Shown piece by piece: positions 13,510 through 26,768 of a stretch of DNA of 64,000 nucleotides. This DNA is from Dipylidium caninum (lineage: Eukaryota > Platyhelminthes > Cestoda > Cyclophyllidea > Dipylidiidae). Below the pieces are notes generated by a model. That model searched no databases, was not told the DNA's origin, and saw only the letters and a program-made list of their open reading frames with translations. The DNA lies in contig QEYB01000739.1 in assembly GCA_017562135.1 (NCBI GenBank), positions 117,625 to 181,624 on the forward strand. Reading direction: 5' to 3'. Within the stretch, counting starts at the first letter, position 1, and each line of letters opens with the position of its first letter. Made by a program: the position numbers and the translations under genes.

Positions 13510-16500
13510 ATGGTTGGTTCGACGCATGGCTGTGGGGGAGTGGTAAGGTTATCGGCCGTCTTAGTTGTGCATTATAGGATGAAAGTATTGATTTTTCAAT
13601 TCCTGAGAAGATCATATTGTCTGATAGTTTCGAGCAGCTTGCGAAGGAGTGTAAAAGCTATGCCAAGAAGGTGGCCTATGTGTCCGAAGTAAAAAAAGCT
13701 GAAGCTAATTATTACTGGTAGAATAATGACCATAGGCGGTTCAAGGATGACACACGCTTTATGCCCTTTGCAAAAGCGACTTTTGATTTTCAAAGTAAGG
13801 CCCACCATCTACTAAGTTGGCTGAAAATCGCTTCGAAAGCACTCCGGAGTAGACCTGTTAATCTTGGGAGTATTTCGTCGCTGTTGATGTATAAGGTAAG
13901 CGCGTAGGACTTTCCATCACGCAAACATTTCGCTCGTAAGTGATATCAAATAGACATTTAACTGCGCCCCAACTTTTTTCAATCGTAGAAACTTAGTGAT
14001 ACTTATTTTTCGTTGGAACCGACTTACAATCACGTGCGTTTGTTTACGGAACAATTGTCCCTTTTTGCCCGGCCGGTTTCGTTATCGATAACTTTACCAT
14101 TTCTTGATGAACCCGTACCGAAATTTGGTTTTGAGAATTCACCATTTTCGCCGCGCAATGTCTTAGCCAAAGACTACGCCCACATTTTGGAGCAGGTGGA
14201 TGGTCTCTGGTCTAAAATTGGTTTACAATTACGTGGATTTGATAAAAATGCAACCGAGTCTACCGTATTTTTAAGTAAGCACCCCTAAAGGAAGTCCTCT
14301 CAATTGTTATTATTTGGTATACTTTTTTGCTTTTTTGTGCTTTTAGCTCTGCACAATGAAGTAGCCGCGCTTTCTTCTTTGATTGCTGCTGCGGCTGAGA
14401 GTAAGTCCAGTTTTTAGACTTTAACCTCTACGCTTCCAACGCTACTTTTGCCTTATTTTAGTTTGCGAAGTAAACTTTGGGTGGCCTTATGCTACATACC
14501 TCACCTTAAGTGTTTATAATGTATCGAGTTTCATTTTGTTAATGAGTTTCTTTACAGACATTGTCTATAGGTCCTTTATTTTCAATCGCGCACATGACAT
14601 TAAGAGATCATTAAGTCTATGTGTTTGCTTCCCTGAAATTGAGCCGATTTCTCGAAATACGAGGTGTCATCAGGTCAAATATTCGGTTTTTGTCATTACG
14701 GCGTCTGGCAACCATGGTGAATGCATGCACATCTGGCCAATAGACGCGCATTCTAAAGTGTGCATAATTTTATTTTGTAGTGGGTTGGGTTAGTTATTTG
14801 GATGGGAATCGCATTCCTATGTGGTATTAAAATCTTACCGCATCTAGCACTGAAGTTATTCAGGTATAAGTGTTGGAATGAGACTTACAGTTTGTTAATT
14901 TTTAAATAGTAGGTTCGAAGTGGTAGCCTTTAATTAGTGCCACATACTGAGGTATATGGATGCTTATCCTTGGTAGGTTGGTGCATGAAACATTTGATTT
15001 GGTAATTGTTTAAGTACTTTAAATTTCTTATTAGTCCTTTTTCTATTAAACTTTTGACTTCAGGTCTCAACGAATAATCTTTTCTAATCGCAAATTAATT
15101 TAACACATCTCTATAAGTTTGGCTATAGAAGCGCTTGAATATGTTTAATCAATTTCGAGTTAATCGGGACTTCTAAGTATTGGACATTCGAAATCTCAAT
15201 AGTTTGATTCCATTAATGCCGCCCAACCAAGCGTAAAGTTTGTTTGCATTATAATTTGTTATATTTGCTTTCGGTAAAATCGTGTAAATTGTTATTTAGG
15301 TCAGCCATCGTACAAATTTCACAGGGTCCTAAATCACTCGACAACTTAGTGGCCTCTAATTATCTGCAATTGGTTTTTATTATTTCAGAAACAGACGGTA
15401 TTTGCACTTCATTGAAGCAAAATTTGCCTAAAACGGTTGAAAAGGTTACCTACAGAATCCTCAAAGTGAGTGGCCTATTTCCTAATCTGCTTGTGCAACT
15501 CGTGAAGCTTGTAACAACTAGGCGCTGTGCGTATTTGTTTATGATCGGCATCTACAGACTTGCTTAACTCTAGTGTATCGTTCTTGGTAATCGGTGGCTT
15601 ATTTGAGGCACAAAAGTAACTACGACGCACATTTTGGCACTCGTTTTGGACTTCTTAATCCTTTTTTTCTTTGTCAGTCTCCTCTATTTCAGCATAAATT
15701 AAATCTTATTTTGGTGTCTGTAATAACCTCAATTTTAATCACCATTTTCTACGGTTTTAGTTCTATTGTTTCCGTCTTTTACACAATTTGGCTCTTTCCT
15801 AAGTAATATATTTCAGGACTTATTTTGACTTAATAGATCAAATTGTATTCTTTTTTACTCCGAACTTGTCCTTGTTTTCATCCCTTTAGGTATTGGTTTT
15901 TGATGTGTTGATGCATACGAGACCCTTCGGTTGTGAAATTTAGTCTTTCATTACTTTCATTCGTGACGACGCCTTTCCTCGTATCACACGTTGTTGTTTT
16001 ACAGGAAGCTTAACTGTCAACCACAGTGGTTGTCATTTGGCATTTCTTAAGCACCTTTTGAAAGTTCTAGCTGTTTTGGGCAATTTTTTTTAAGATGATT
16101 GGTCGTAATTTTACACAGAGCCTTTTTAGTTCCTCCAAATTATTTATTGTATTGTAGTATGAAAATTTCATTCAAATCCATCGCATTTACGACACATCCC
16201 TTCTATGTTCGCAAATGGGAGGAATGTGTGAGACACTGGTAATCACGCTTGCTGTACACTTTGGAATTAAGTATTGGCAACGACCGAAAGAACGCATTTT
16301 TATTATAGTACTTTCTGGCTGACCATACCTGGTGAATGTTCAATGCAAAACTTTCTTGTGGGTCGTTATGCTTTACCGTAAATCTTGGGAGTGAGGGTTT
16401 TGACCCTCTTCTGGTATCCAGCCCCTTCATAGTGCCCTCATTTAATCACTACGCCCATCGATCACAATTTGATGGGACTTGGCAACTAAGCCACTGATCT

Positions 16501-19500
16501 TTCACCCATATTCGCCTTTTTAAATTGGTCGGGTATTTGTGACCCTTTACTCGCGTGAACCGTAATCCTGCGTTCACCTTGGCCCTTTACCTTCCGTTCT
16601 TTTAGATTGAAAGTGGATAACTTTACAATAATAACGATATAAAACTTTAAGAACAACCGTGAAATCCTTTCAAAGCTTTTTTTAGTACTGTCCAGTTTTC
16701 CTTTTGGAGATATGCATTTTTAATCTAAATTTAATGTAGATTTTCGTCTTTGGTACCTGCTTTAATATTTCACATATTGATAAAATCTCATGTTAGTCTT
16801 TCTCGCCCGTAATTAAAAATGGCATTTATTTGCTTTAACTATATTTCTCTCAGCCAGAGATCAGTCGTAGAAATAGGAGGTAGAAAGATGCAACCTTGCG
16901 GTTTTTCACACCTACATTATTGTGTTGCAACTTTTTGGCATCTTATTATTTGCTAAATGTCGTAAAATAACGATAATTATGGTTGTGTGCAACATATTTT
17001 ATATTTGTTCCAAGAACCCATGTCTAACTTTGCGTCTCACTATTTCTCCTTAGCCTCCCATATTTTTAGTTTCTACGGTTAGTGACCCGTTACCTATCTT
17101 CTGCCATAAAACGACAACAAATGACACCATTTTCTGCTTTTTATTTCTATGCTTCCGAACAAGGAAGGACTAAAATAGCAATCTCAACTATCCAAAATGG
17201 GCGTCTTCCTCTAATTATAGGGGATTGTTGTGATTATTTGCTTTTATTGGAAGTTACTTCGTTTTGCAATCTTAGTCTTATTTATCTATTTTAGGTAGAG
17301 CACTTACGGTTGAAGAAGATTTCTCGACGTCTTGACAATGTTCAGACATTGATTAATTATCTGAAAGTAGGAAAGATGCAGTCGTCCTGGCTCGATCTTT
17401 CAGCCAAGGGAATTGTTAAGTTGACATCTGACGAAAACAAAACGTTAGATCTGATTGGACGTGTTCACGAAATCTGGTTAAAGCAACTTGAACTCCGCGA
17501 GATTTTCAAACGGATTTCTCCGGATCCAAATTCGAATCAGGTATGTCATTTATGCATCTCAATCCGTATTCGTACGCATTATTGAGTGTGAAAGACTTTT
17601 TTTCAATCTGGCTTGACTTATCTCGTTTCTTCTTTTATCCGCTTGTTTCAAATTTAGACTTGAGACGTATCACATACTTCGCCTAGAAGGCATACGAAGG
17701 GGATACTTGATCATATAGGTTTAGAATTACTAATTTGCAGTCTAAACTTGTTAAATTACAGAATATTAACTTTGTGTAATTGAGAGGAAAAGTGGACATT
17801 TCACCGTGTTCAATCGAAGAATCTCTGGCTGGTTCATAGGTCAGTGAAGGTGAAGTGAAAAAATGTCACTAACATATCTTTGAATCTGGGGATTATGATT
17901 CAAATGTTTTCAATCCCATTTAACGTTGGTAATTCCTTACTGTTAAGAAAATCCCGCCCTATACATCAGAGCGATGATTGGCTGGATTTTTGTAGAGCTC
18001 TAATCAATATTAAGTATCATGGGAGGGTGATGTTGTCTTGATTCGGCAAATCGTAATTGCCTCCTACAGTGCTACTCTGTGATAAAGATGGCATAGGCGG
18101 ATATTAGTGATAGTAAATTTTTTTGTCATTAATGTTCGGCATTGAATGGGTTCTGTCTAACCTTTGTGTTTACAGATCTGTAAAAACTTGTTTATATATA
18201 ATATTCTTGCCCTTTTATTTAGTACACCAGACTTTGATGTGCCGTTAATTTCGACCATCAATGGAATATAGAATTTGAGATACCTGGATGACTAAAAGCT
18301 AGCAGACCCGTGATGGTGAAATTGTCAAAACTTAAATACATGATTTCGAGATTTAAATTCTGATAACTTGAACGTTGCATTTGAACAGGTTACATAGGCA
18401 GAATCGACTTAAATATAACCGATCAGTGATTAAAACAGGTTCCTTACAAAGCAGACTGACTATCCGTACGGTTTGAGATGTTTGCAAAAGCAGCAGAATA
18501 TGACGCAACCACCTACGATTATTTCCGTGGTTTGATTTATAAATTGTACACTTTAGCCGCTGTCAGTGGAGTTCATGCGTCCAAAACCTAACTCAACTTC
18601 GCTCCCTTTGCCTACATTTTCCAATATGATTCTTTGTGCCCGTGGTGGTGTCGGATGGTTGTGCTCTTGTCTCCATCGTCTAAGGGCTTCGAATTCTGAC
18701 CCGTGTCTTCGATGCATGCAGTCGTTAAAGTGCCTCAGTGGAGGTCAATTCAACTTTTGCAAGCACTTTACGGCTAGTGGAGAATCCGGTTTCGTCAGTG
18801 AATCAGAAAACGTCTGGCGCCATTGTCGCCGTTACCACCGTCTACCTCCGTCAAATGTTCCCCATCTTCTCTCCAAACAGCGCGCACGGAAACGCTTTCG
18901 GTCACTATCTTTTCCTTGTCCCATCGCCTTACTGGAATGCCTTCCTATCTCACAAACCTCAGAATCATCTAAAGGTAAATACTTTTTTTAAAAATGAGAC
19001 CGAAGTTGATTCACCCCTCAGTGTAGCCAGTTTTTGGTAAGCATATCACCTGGTCTCGACAGTTTCGTGTTCACACTTGCTATTCATCCTCCCTCATCTT
19101 TTAGTCGCTCCTAAAAAATTTTGTTTTCGCACCCTGGAATATGCTAGTTTCAAGAAGTAGAAATGGTTAGCTCAATCATCAACATGGTGAAGAGCTGACA
19201 TTTCAATTACCGCAGTCGCCATAATTGGAGAAATTTGTGGTTCTGCCGCCTAAAGTAGCGTCCGTCAAATATGTCCTTTTCTTCAACTACTGAATCATGC
19301 ACAACATTTTCGTCACGTTATAGTCGCACCACAATCTGCCAAGCATAAGACCACCTTTTTAGATCTTCCCTACCTTGCTAGTGGAAGTTTTTATTGTATT
19401 TGGCGGTACCCTAGACTATCATAACGTGAGGGTCACTACACGTATCCTCCTGCGTGCACACAGCTAACGAATAGAGTTTAAATAATACTACAATTAGTTC

Positions 19501-22500
19501 ACTCTCTTCACATTTCACCTTTATTACTTCGTCGTTTTTCTTGATTTGATTATTTACAACCATCTTTACAACTAGGCTTGAATTTATGCAATGTATTAGC
19601 ACAGCTCATCTGCTGCGTCATGTCCCTTAATCGGAATCCTTTTCAGAGATTTTACTGAAAATATATCTCTCCTTATACTTCGATTAAGACTTCGGTTGGG
19701 TGAGTATTTCTAAAATTCGTGCGATTTACGCAGTACACAAGCGAATTATGTCAACCTAACAAAAAGATTCGCTTAGATAAACAGTTTAATTATTTACAGG
19801 ATGTACAGACTCATTGATCTGTGTTCTATTTACCACCGTCGTTGGGCGCCGTATGTATTTTTTCAATTGTGGTTTTGTGTACATGAAATAGAGAAGCTTT
19901 TCGCCTCATTCATTAATGTGGGCGAATGTGGTGATAAATGGCAATGAGCCGTACCCGAAGTTATAGCGAATTATTAAGAATTTGTACACTCATCTATGCT
20001 TGTTCTGTAGGATTCCCGGGTTATTTTTCCCGTGATTAAAGTGAACAGTTTCGGAGATATTTTCTGAATGATTCATCGCAATGCTTAGTGCCCTTTTCCC
20101 CCTTTGGGGTTTTTCGCAAGAGGATAAGAAGTAACGTTTTTCCACACATCTGTGCTCCTGCGTAAAATGCAGCTGTGACTTTCGAATCTGTTTTGTAGGA
20201 TAGCCAAAGCGCCTAATTGCGGAAAGGGTAAGAGTGTGGTAATTTAAGGTCCTTTGGGAGGCATAATTTGTTTCTACTAGTCATCCGTTTACCCTCTTCT
20301 GCTTGCAAACTATAAACACACCTTCAAGAGTCTTGAATTCGTTTTCTGCGGCGTCTTTCCTTTCATCTCACATTGATCTACTTCAACATAGTAGTTTAGT
20401 CTGAGTCTCCAACTGCGTCTAGCACTTAAGATTGTAAAAACTGTGGCTGGATAATCACATCCGGTTTCATATTGCCACTATCTCATCAAAAGACCCTGGG
20501 AACGGCTAGACATAATAAATAGTTAAAATACCAATAGCTTATTTTTTATGACGATATAGTTGGACTTGAATAGACCACAACCGACAAAACTAATTAATAA
20601 ATAATTTCGGTACTTCATTGCAGAACAAAATAACTAATGAAGTCGTTGGGTATTCTTGACGATTAGTCTCAGCAGCTTTTAGACAGTAATGAAACCGAAG
20701 CCTTTCTTTTAGAATCATAGGTTTCAAGTGGTTACTAACAACATCTTACTTGCTGGAATTTCGTGCTGTTGTGACCCACAACGAACACTTTCCCCTTTAG
20801 ATGAATCGAGCACAAGCAATCAAATGAATTCTTTCGGGGAAAGCACTCCGATTAAGGCGGGGCAGTGCCACAACTCACCAGAAAATGTAATGATGTCTCC
20901 ACCTTTCGAATCTAATCCAAACGTAAGATGGATTCAGACTAGTGTCAGTCCAATTGGTGGCTCCATTCGAAAGAATTCACAAAAGTAAGTATAATTACCT
21001 TTCTTCTCTAGGATAAGTAGTCATTTGTTAGGTGATTTCACCCTTGATTTTGCTATATATTGAAAGTTTTTTCCTCGTTAACCAGTCAATACCTTGCTTA
21101 GTGATTGCTTAGCTAATTTGATGGCCCAACTTCTTTACATCTTATCGCATATTAATATTTTACGCAATATCACTTTCGTAATACGGATGGTACGAGGAAA
21201 TAGCTCCTACCACCAACCTTTGGACAAGTTTTGGGTCTTTATGTCAATAAGCGTATTTTATTATCACTTTTTTACTCCAATGACAAGTTCACATACGGTA
21301 TCATTTCCAATTTTTTGAAATAGGATCATTAAATATTTCTTTGATACAAAATTAGAAGAGTGTCGTTTAGTCTTCAGCTTGGAAAATCGTTAAAAATATT
21401 TTTTACCTCTTAATTTCATTTAAAAGCTACGAATTTGACACTTAATTGAGCACTCTTCCAATGAGGCATATCTTTTAATACTGTAATACGATAACATAAA
21501 CGGTAATATCGAGATTTATAACTGCCCCGTTATTCTACGCAAATCCTTACTTACTTATTGCCTTTGAGGTATCAAATCAAAAGCCTGCGTGTATTATGTC
21601 GTTTCGTGATGAGAATTAATTGTAGTGCATTAAAAAATTACCGACATAACTAACTAAACTCCTCATCATTAGTAGTACGCAAGGTTCCTTTATCTCAACA
21701 TAGATCAGTTCCTTACGGGGCTCAAGACCAGCCCTCTTCACAATCTGGCGACTCCACATTCTCTATGCTCTCTACCGCTGATCTCGACAATGAGGGTGAT
21801 GCGGTGGAAGACATCGCTCTTGTTGGAGCGACTTTAGTGGCGCCAGAAGAGGAGGATTCTGCCTTTGTCACTTCATTCACTTCACATTCCTTACACGTTG
21901 AGAGTGACAACGAGGAAATTGGAGATAATAATGATGGCGGTCTTTTTGAAAACTTATACCGTGGGAATGGACAGAAGGGGCGGCACTCTCTGACTCGAAG
22001 TCTTCCTAGTTTATGTGGTGAGTTTGCTCGGAGAGAAGCTACCTTGTAAGATAATATCGCTCTCAAGACTAAATGTCACAATCTAATCGAATAACAGATT
22101 TCAAGAGCTCTGGCTGTATGATGCCTTTAAATATGTACTTAGTCGTGTGAATCGGATTACTAATGACAAGAAGCATTTCTAGAAAAGGTTGGGTTACCAG
22201 ATGAATTTTGTAGCTTACATATTTGCCATATTTCGCTAGGGATCTTGTCACCTTCGAATTAGACATCTCATATTCCCCCATCATTGTGAGTTTTTTTTGA
22301 TTTCCGTTCCTAGTGGTAACTTCTTTCGCCCACTAATCTGTTCATTCTCGTTTATAATTATTGCTAAATTTCAGTGATGATAAATTCTGTCTCGTCACTT
22401 AGGGTAGGACATTAGGAGGCTCGGCCTCCACCATGGCAAACTACCCATCATTGACAGCAAATGTTATTTTCTGTTAGGGGCCTGCTGTGCATTGGTGGAG

Positions 22501-25500
22501 GTTTGGAAAATATCTTTTACTTCATTATACCCCTTCGGAAGATAAAATTAATAGCTGAACGACCCAATCCTACGTCTTTTGTTATATATGCAATCGCTAG
22601 ATAAAAGAATCGGAGGCTGCAGTATTTTGAGATCAATGGAGAAATTCCCTGAGAGACAGCAAGCGAAAGGAGAAATGTCTATGGAAGAGGCCTACGTTCC
22701 CATCTTTCTGCTGGATGAAGAGAATGAGGAGGCGGGAGGAGGAGACACTACACCTGGTGTAGAATCGGACTCAGATATGGAGATCCAAGAAGGCTGCAAT
22801 CGCCCCGGTTGGTCTCCGTTCAGTTGCCGTTCCGAGGATGTGAGCCCGTATTATTGCCGTTACTTTTTGTACAACGTAATTCTTCACTAATGCTTTTTGC
22901 CATAATGAAATAGCTGTTTAGTCCCAACCACCGAAACTACTATTTTGCTAAAGAGGGTGAGCTCAGAGCCTGAAGGGTCCCACACGCAGTAGCCCTTTTC
23001 TTGTTTATTGGTGCAAAATAAAAAGCCACTTTATATCAAGTAAATTGATAACCTCGTTTACGGTCCTCTGAATTTTATAGTGATATGGTTTGAAAGTACT
23101 ATTCTAACGCATTGTGGGGGTTTGCTTGTATCCATATGGAGCTTCTTTCGATTCTTTTGTCTGAATTTGAGAACCAGGAGATGGTAACGGACCATTAATT
23201 TGGGCTACTTTGTACATTTCTGTTAAACTTAAATGTGTCGTTGGGACAAATCGTTTTGTCACAGGTGTGAAGAGTCTGTGTGTTGTCTGATATTTTTCCA
23301 TTTCTAAGGTTGTACATTAATATCACCGTCAATTGCTATTTATATTGGACGGAATCATTGGAATTGAAAAATTAAACAATTTCGAACTGCTCATTTACCC
23401 TAAGCTGGCAAGTTTGGCCGCAGCACTGCGTCTGTCACCTGAGGACTCAAAGAAGCTCTCAGAGGTGTTACACAATGGCCTCGAGGTGATCAATTGGATG
23501 GCCGACCTTGAGAAGGCCCTCTATTTGCCTTACGAAACTAGTGCCACTTATAGTCTCCTATGTCGTCTCCGGCCCGATCTCAGTCGGATGGAATTGGACA
23601 AGTGTCTGAGCAGACTCCAGGTGAGTGTCCGTTCTGAGTATGTGTGAGAGCATTCTATCCTTTCCCTTCGTCATCGCTGCATTTATGAGTTAATGTCGTT
23701 GGCTAAAGAGTTCAAATTTGATAGGACGTAGGATATTAAGACGGGGAGATACGGTAAAATGGTATGATCCGGTATCTCCCGAATTATTCGCGTCTTGCTT
23801 ACCTCGTATTTCGAAACAACTCTTATGGCCAATTTATTTCGTCAGATAATCGACCCTCACCCCTTTGGCAAGAAAACAATCGACTCGAACGCCGGATATG
23901 TTATTGGACATTCAACCACACCAACGGTCTTGGCACTTGCTCGGTTTTCAAGACTTAAGCTAACCGGGCCATAAGGATAGTAAACACGAATCGCGACCTT
24001 ACTATTCTATATTCACGCGTCATTTTTCGGTTTTTTCCTTATCTACACTGTTATGCAATTCTTCAGTAGCATGCTAGACCTGATTCATGTGTCAAATGGG
24101 ATGCGACTGGGATGTGGTGGGTGTTGGTGTGTCCTACTGTACTTTTATACTTAATTTCATTCCGTCCTGTCTCTGGTGGCCAGGAAATGTGGTGATTAAA
24201 TGGCTCGATGATTTAAAATGCCCATTTCAAGTGAAAATTCTTTCGTTAGTAACGCAGTGCGTGCTAGCAGCACCCGCCTCACTAATTTTCTTTTAGAAAC
24301 CCCTGTTCCCAAAGTGCCTGAGTCGTCACCTCCTTTCATCATGATTTTCATGGTTGCAGCCACCTTAAATTCTTTTATGAAATTGTCCTCCTCTTTCGAG
24401 CTACATTTTGGTGTGTCCCTGTATACCCTGCGAACTTCGAAATTTCCACGCATATTTCGTAATTTGAATTTTACAGAATAATTCTTGAAATACTCTTATC
24501 TTGTGACGCCATTGCTACCTTTTCTCCAAACACGACAGTCCAGGGGAATGTAATTTTTGTGTAATAGTAGGTTGTAGTGGCTGGATGTGGGCGATACTAA
24601 ATCGACGACAGTCGAGTTAATATTCCCTTGCTTTTAACCTATTTTTCAGTACTATAGTGGAGAGCTGAAACGCTGGCGTCAAGAGCTAGATACAGTGATT
24701 GCCAAGCACAAAGAACGTTTGGCAGATTTCGAGCCACAGGCTGACAAATTGCTGGCTTCCGACCACGGCTTCCTTAGCTTCTTCCCATCCTGGCTTGACA
24801 TGCTTGCTTCCAGGTTTGTCGTTCTCCTTTGTGTTCACACGCTTTTTGTAATTAATTGTTATATATTTATTCGTCTCCCCAGGTGTACGGAGGTGGAGCA
24901 GGGATTGCAGTTACAGTTGCGTGTGGTCGACTATATAGACCACGTTAATTATGATACTGATGGAAAAGATGCAAGAAATTGTGAATCAAGCCGAGCCTGT
25001 AATAGCAGAAGCCCAATGTGTTGTGCAACACTTAACTGGCACAAAAGATTCGGAAGTTGGTGTCGGCACCTCCTGCCACCAATTCAGTGAATCGTGTTTT
25101 CGACTTAGTTCGGCAAATATTCCCGCACTGACTGAAAGGCTCCAGGTATGTTTCTTTCTACTCCGAATTTTTTGATACAGACGGTGATCCGCGCTAGGAA
25201 AGTTCGATTGTTGTCCGGCGACACAAAAATACTCGTCTTGTGCTTTTTATAAAGTTGGGAGCAACACCAAATTTTGCTAACTCAAGCACCAGACACTACT
25301 ATCTCTGCGGCTCCTATTCGTTACCGCCCAAATTATCCGTTCAGCGAAGTGTCGCTGAATTCTAAAAGTAAATTTAAAACATCTTGTGATCTGGGCCTTT
25401 GGAAAGCATGCGGTAGCCGAATCTGTGTAGATCGAAAAGTTTACACCATCCAAAGTACGCATATGACGTCAATCTACAGCCATAATCATTCGTTTCGGTG

Positions 25501-26146
25501 ATTTCACTTAGCGCCAGGTCGTTTTTCCGGTGAATTTAAAAAATTCGAGATTGCTGAACATAACGCTGATGATTGTCGATTGTCTAAAAACACTTCTGAG
25601 ACTTGGAGCTATTCAATCGTGAAGTTGTGAATTATACATAGGATTGAGGACCCAGTTTGAAAATTATGGTGATGACCGCGAATGGTTTAATGCTTCCTAC
25701 AGGATTTGCTGGAACGTGCCTCCGAGCTGGACCCCCACCACGGCCTTCCTCGCCGATCGTCTATTGATTATCTTACCGACAATCAAGTTCTTCGAGCCCG
25801 TCTTAGGTCCTCGCTCGCAAGTCTGCACAATCTCTTCCCCTTCTGTTCACCTCCCTCTCTCCCACCACAGCAGCCTCCCACCTCTGTATCTACCGCGTCG
25901 CCGTCCCCGTGGGACAGACGAAAAGTGCCCTGCATAGCGTTGCTCCTACTGGCACTGGCATTTCTCTGCTACGCGGTTACCCATCCTGGCTGGTACGGTG
26001 CAGGCGGGCTGAAGCGTCGATGCGACCGCGACTGTGCAATCTGCTTTGGCTTGGTTTGGTCAAACCCTCTCTGCATCATTGCTTCTTCTTTTTTCTACCC
26101 TTCATCTGCCTCCCAAGTATGCTGTCCTCAACCTCCGCCAACATAA
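13510..26146 (+). CDS. Putative KASH-domain (nesprin/Klarsicht-like) LINC-complex protein
   Basis: Proposed exons: 13510-13542, 13578-13895, 13989-14274, 14347-14400, 15389-15465, 17295-17540, 18557-18644, 18739-18974, 20713-20984, 21704-22017, 22601-22839, 23405-23620, 24650-24813, 24883-24925, 24969-25145, 25703-26146. Every junction is phase-compatible and the sum is 3207 nt (1068 residues). No calponin-homology domain is seen at the N-terminus. Most exons encode helical, Trp-containing segments like degenerate spectrin repeats (e.g. ELKRWRQELDTVIAKHKERL); exons 20713-22839 are acidic and Ser-rich. The last exon has a Pro/Ser linker, a hydrophobic segment (VPCIALLLLALAFLCYAV, about residues 997-1014), a Cys-rich tail of about 54 residues and the terminus PPPT. 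KASH proteins end in PPPX after one membrane helix and dock into SUN proteins across the nuclear envelope. The tail is longer than the usual 30 residues and otherwise diverged, so KASH identity is inference. Codon 59 (13719-13721) reads TAG in frame. The first exon is weakly supported. Confidence 0.55.
13543..13577 (+). other. 35-nt micro-intron, proposed first intron of the KASH-like gene
   Basis: GTAAGG at 13543 and TATAG ending at 13577 flank 35 nt. Removing it joins an ATG-initiated 11-codon exon (13510-13542) in phase 0 to an exon that reads as a clear acidic/Lys-rich helix. An alternative start further upstream cannot be excluded. Confidence 0.5.
23742..23781. repeat. Inverted repeat (hairpin) in an intron
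   Basis: Left arm CGGGGAGATACGG (23742 on) is matched by right arm CCGGTATCTCCCG (to 23781) with a loop of about 15 nt and near-perfect pairing. It lies in the intron after the exon ending at 23620. No function is evident; it could be the relic of a small inverted-repeat element. Confidence 0.6.
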
Positions 26147-26768
26147 CGCCTGTTTGTTAACTTACACTACCAAACCTCAATTTCCTTCATGTTCGTCTTG
26201 CCTACTAAATGTCGCCAGACCTTTTTTAATATGGTTATTAAATTAAGTTACATCAAGGTGAAACTACGTTTCAACGTATGGAAGGTTCCAGTTGTGCGCT
26301 TAATAGGTGACAGAGGTGACGCACATCAGATTGTCAATGGACGAGGGGCTTTGGAGTTAGAGAACGGGTGCTGGTCCGAATTCCTGTACCTTCTTCGGTA
26401 GCATTTTTACAAAAGAAAACGTAGTGAAGTTCCTCAACTGAAAGCTGATTCTAGAGAATGACTCAATCACTACAGGTTGTCTTCCCTGCTAGTGCGTCTG
26501 TCTAGCTTCACAAGAATGGTGTGCGCGCCCATCAGAAGTAGCTTCGTAGGTGTGTCACCCTATGGGATTGGACTACGCACCAACCGGGAAGTCGACCCAT
26601 TATCTTTCATAAAATTACATCAAAGTGGTAACTAAAGGGGACGCAGCAGTACGACGTCAACACGCGAGAGGCTTCGCTTTGATAAGGGTACGCGGGCAGG
26701 CGGGTCGAAAATGCAATGCGCTTGTGAGGAAGTATTCGCAAGGTCACAAAATGCGACCAAGGAGCTAT
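26147..26768. other. Convergent intergenic region (KASH-like gene / PRPF19)
   Basis: 622 bp between the stop codons of two genes facing each other. Both 3' UTRs must lie here and may overlap. Open frames present are short and unrecognised. Confidence 0.6.
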
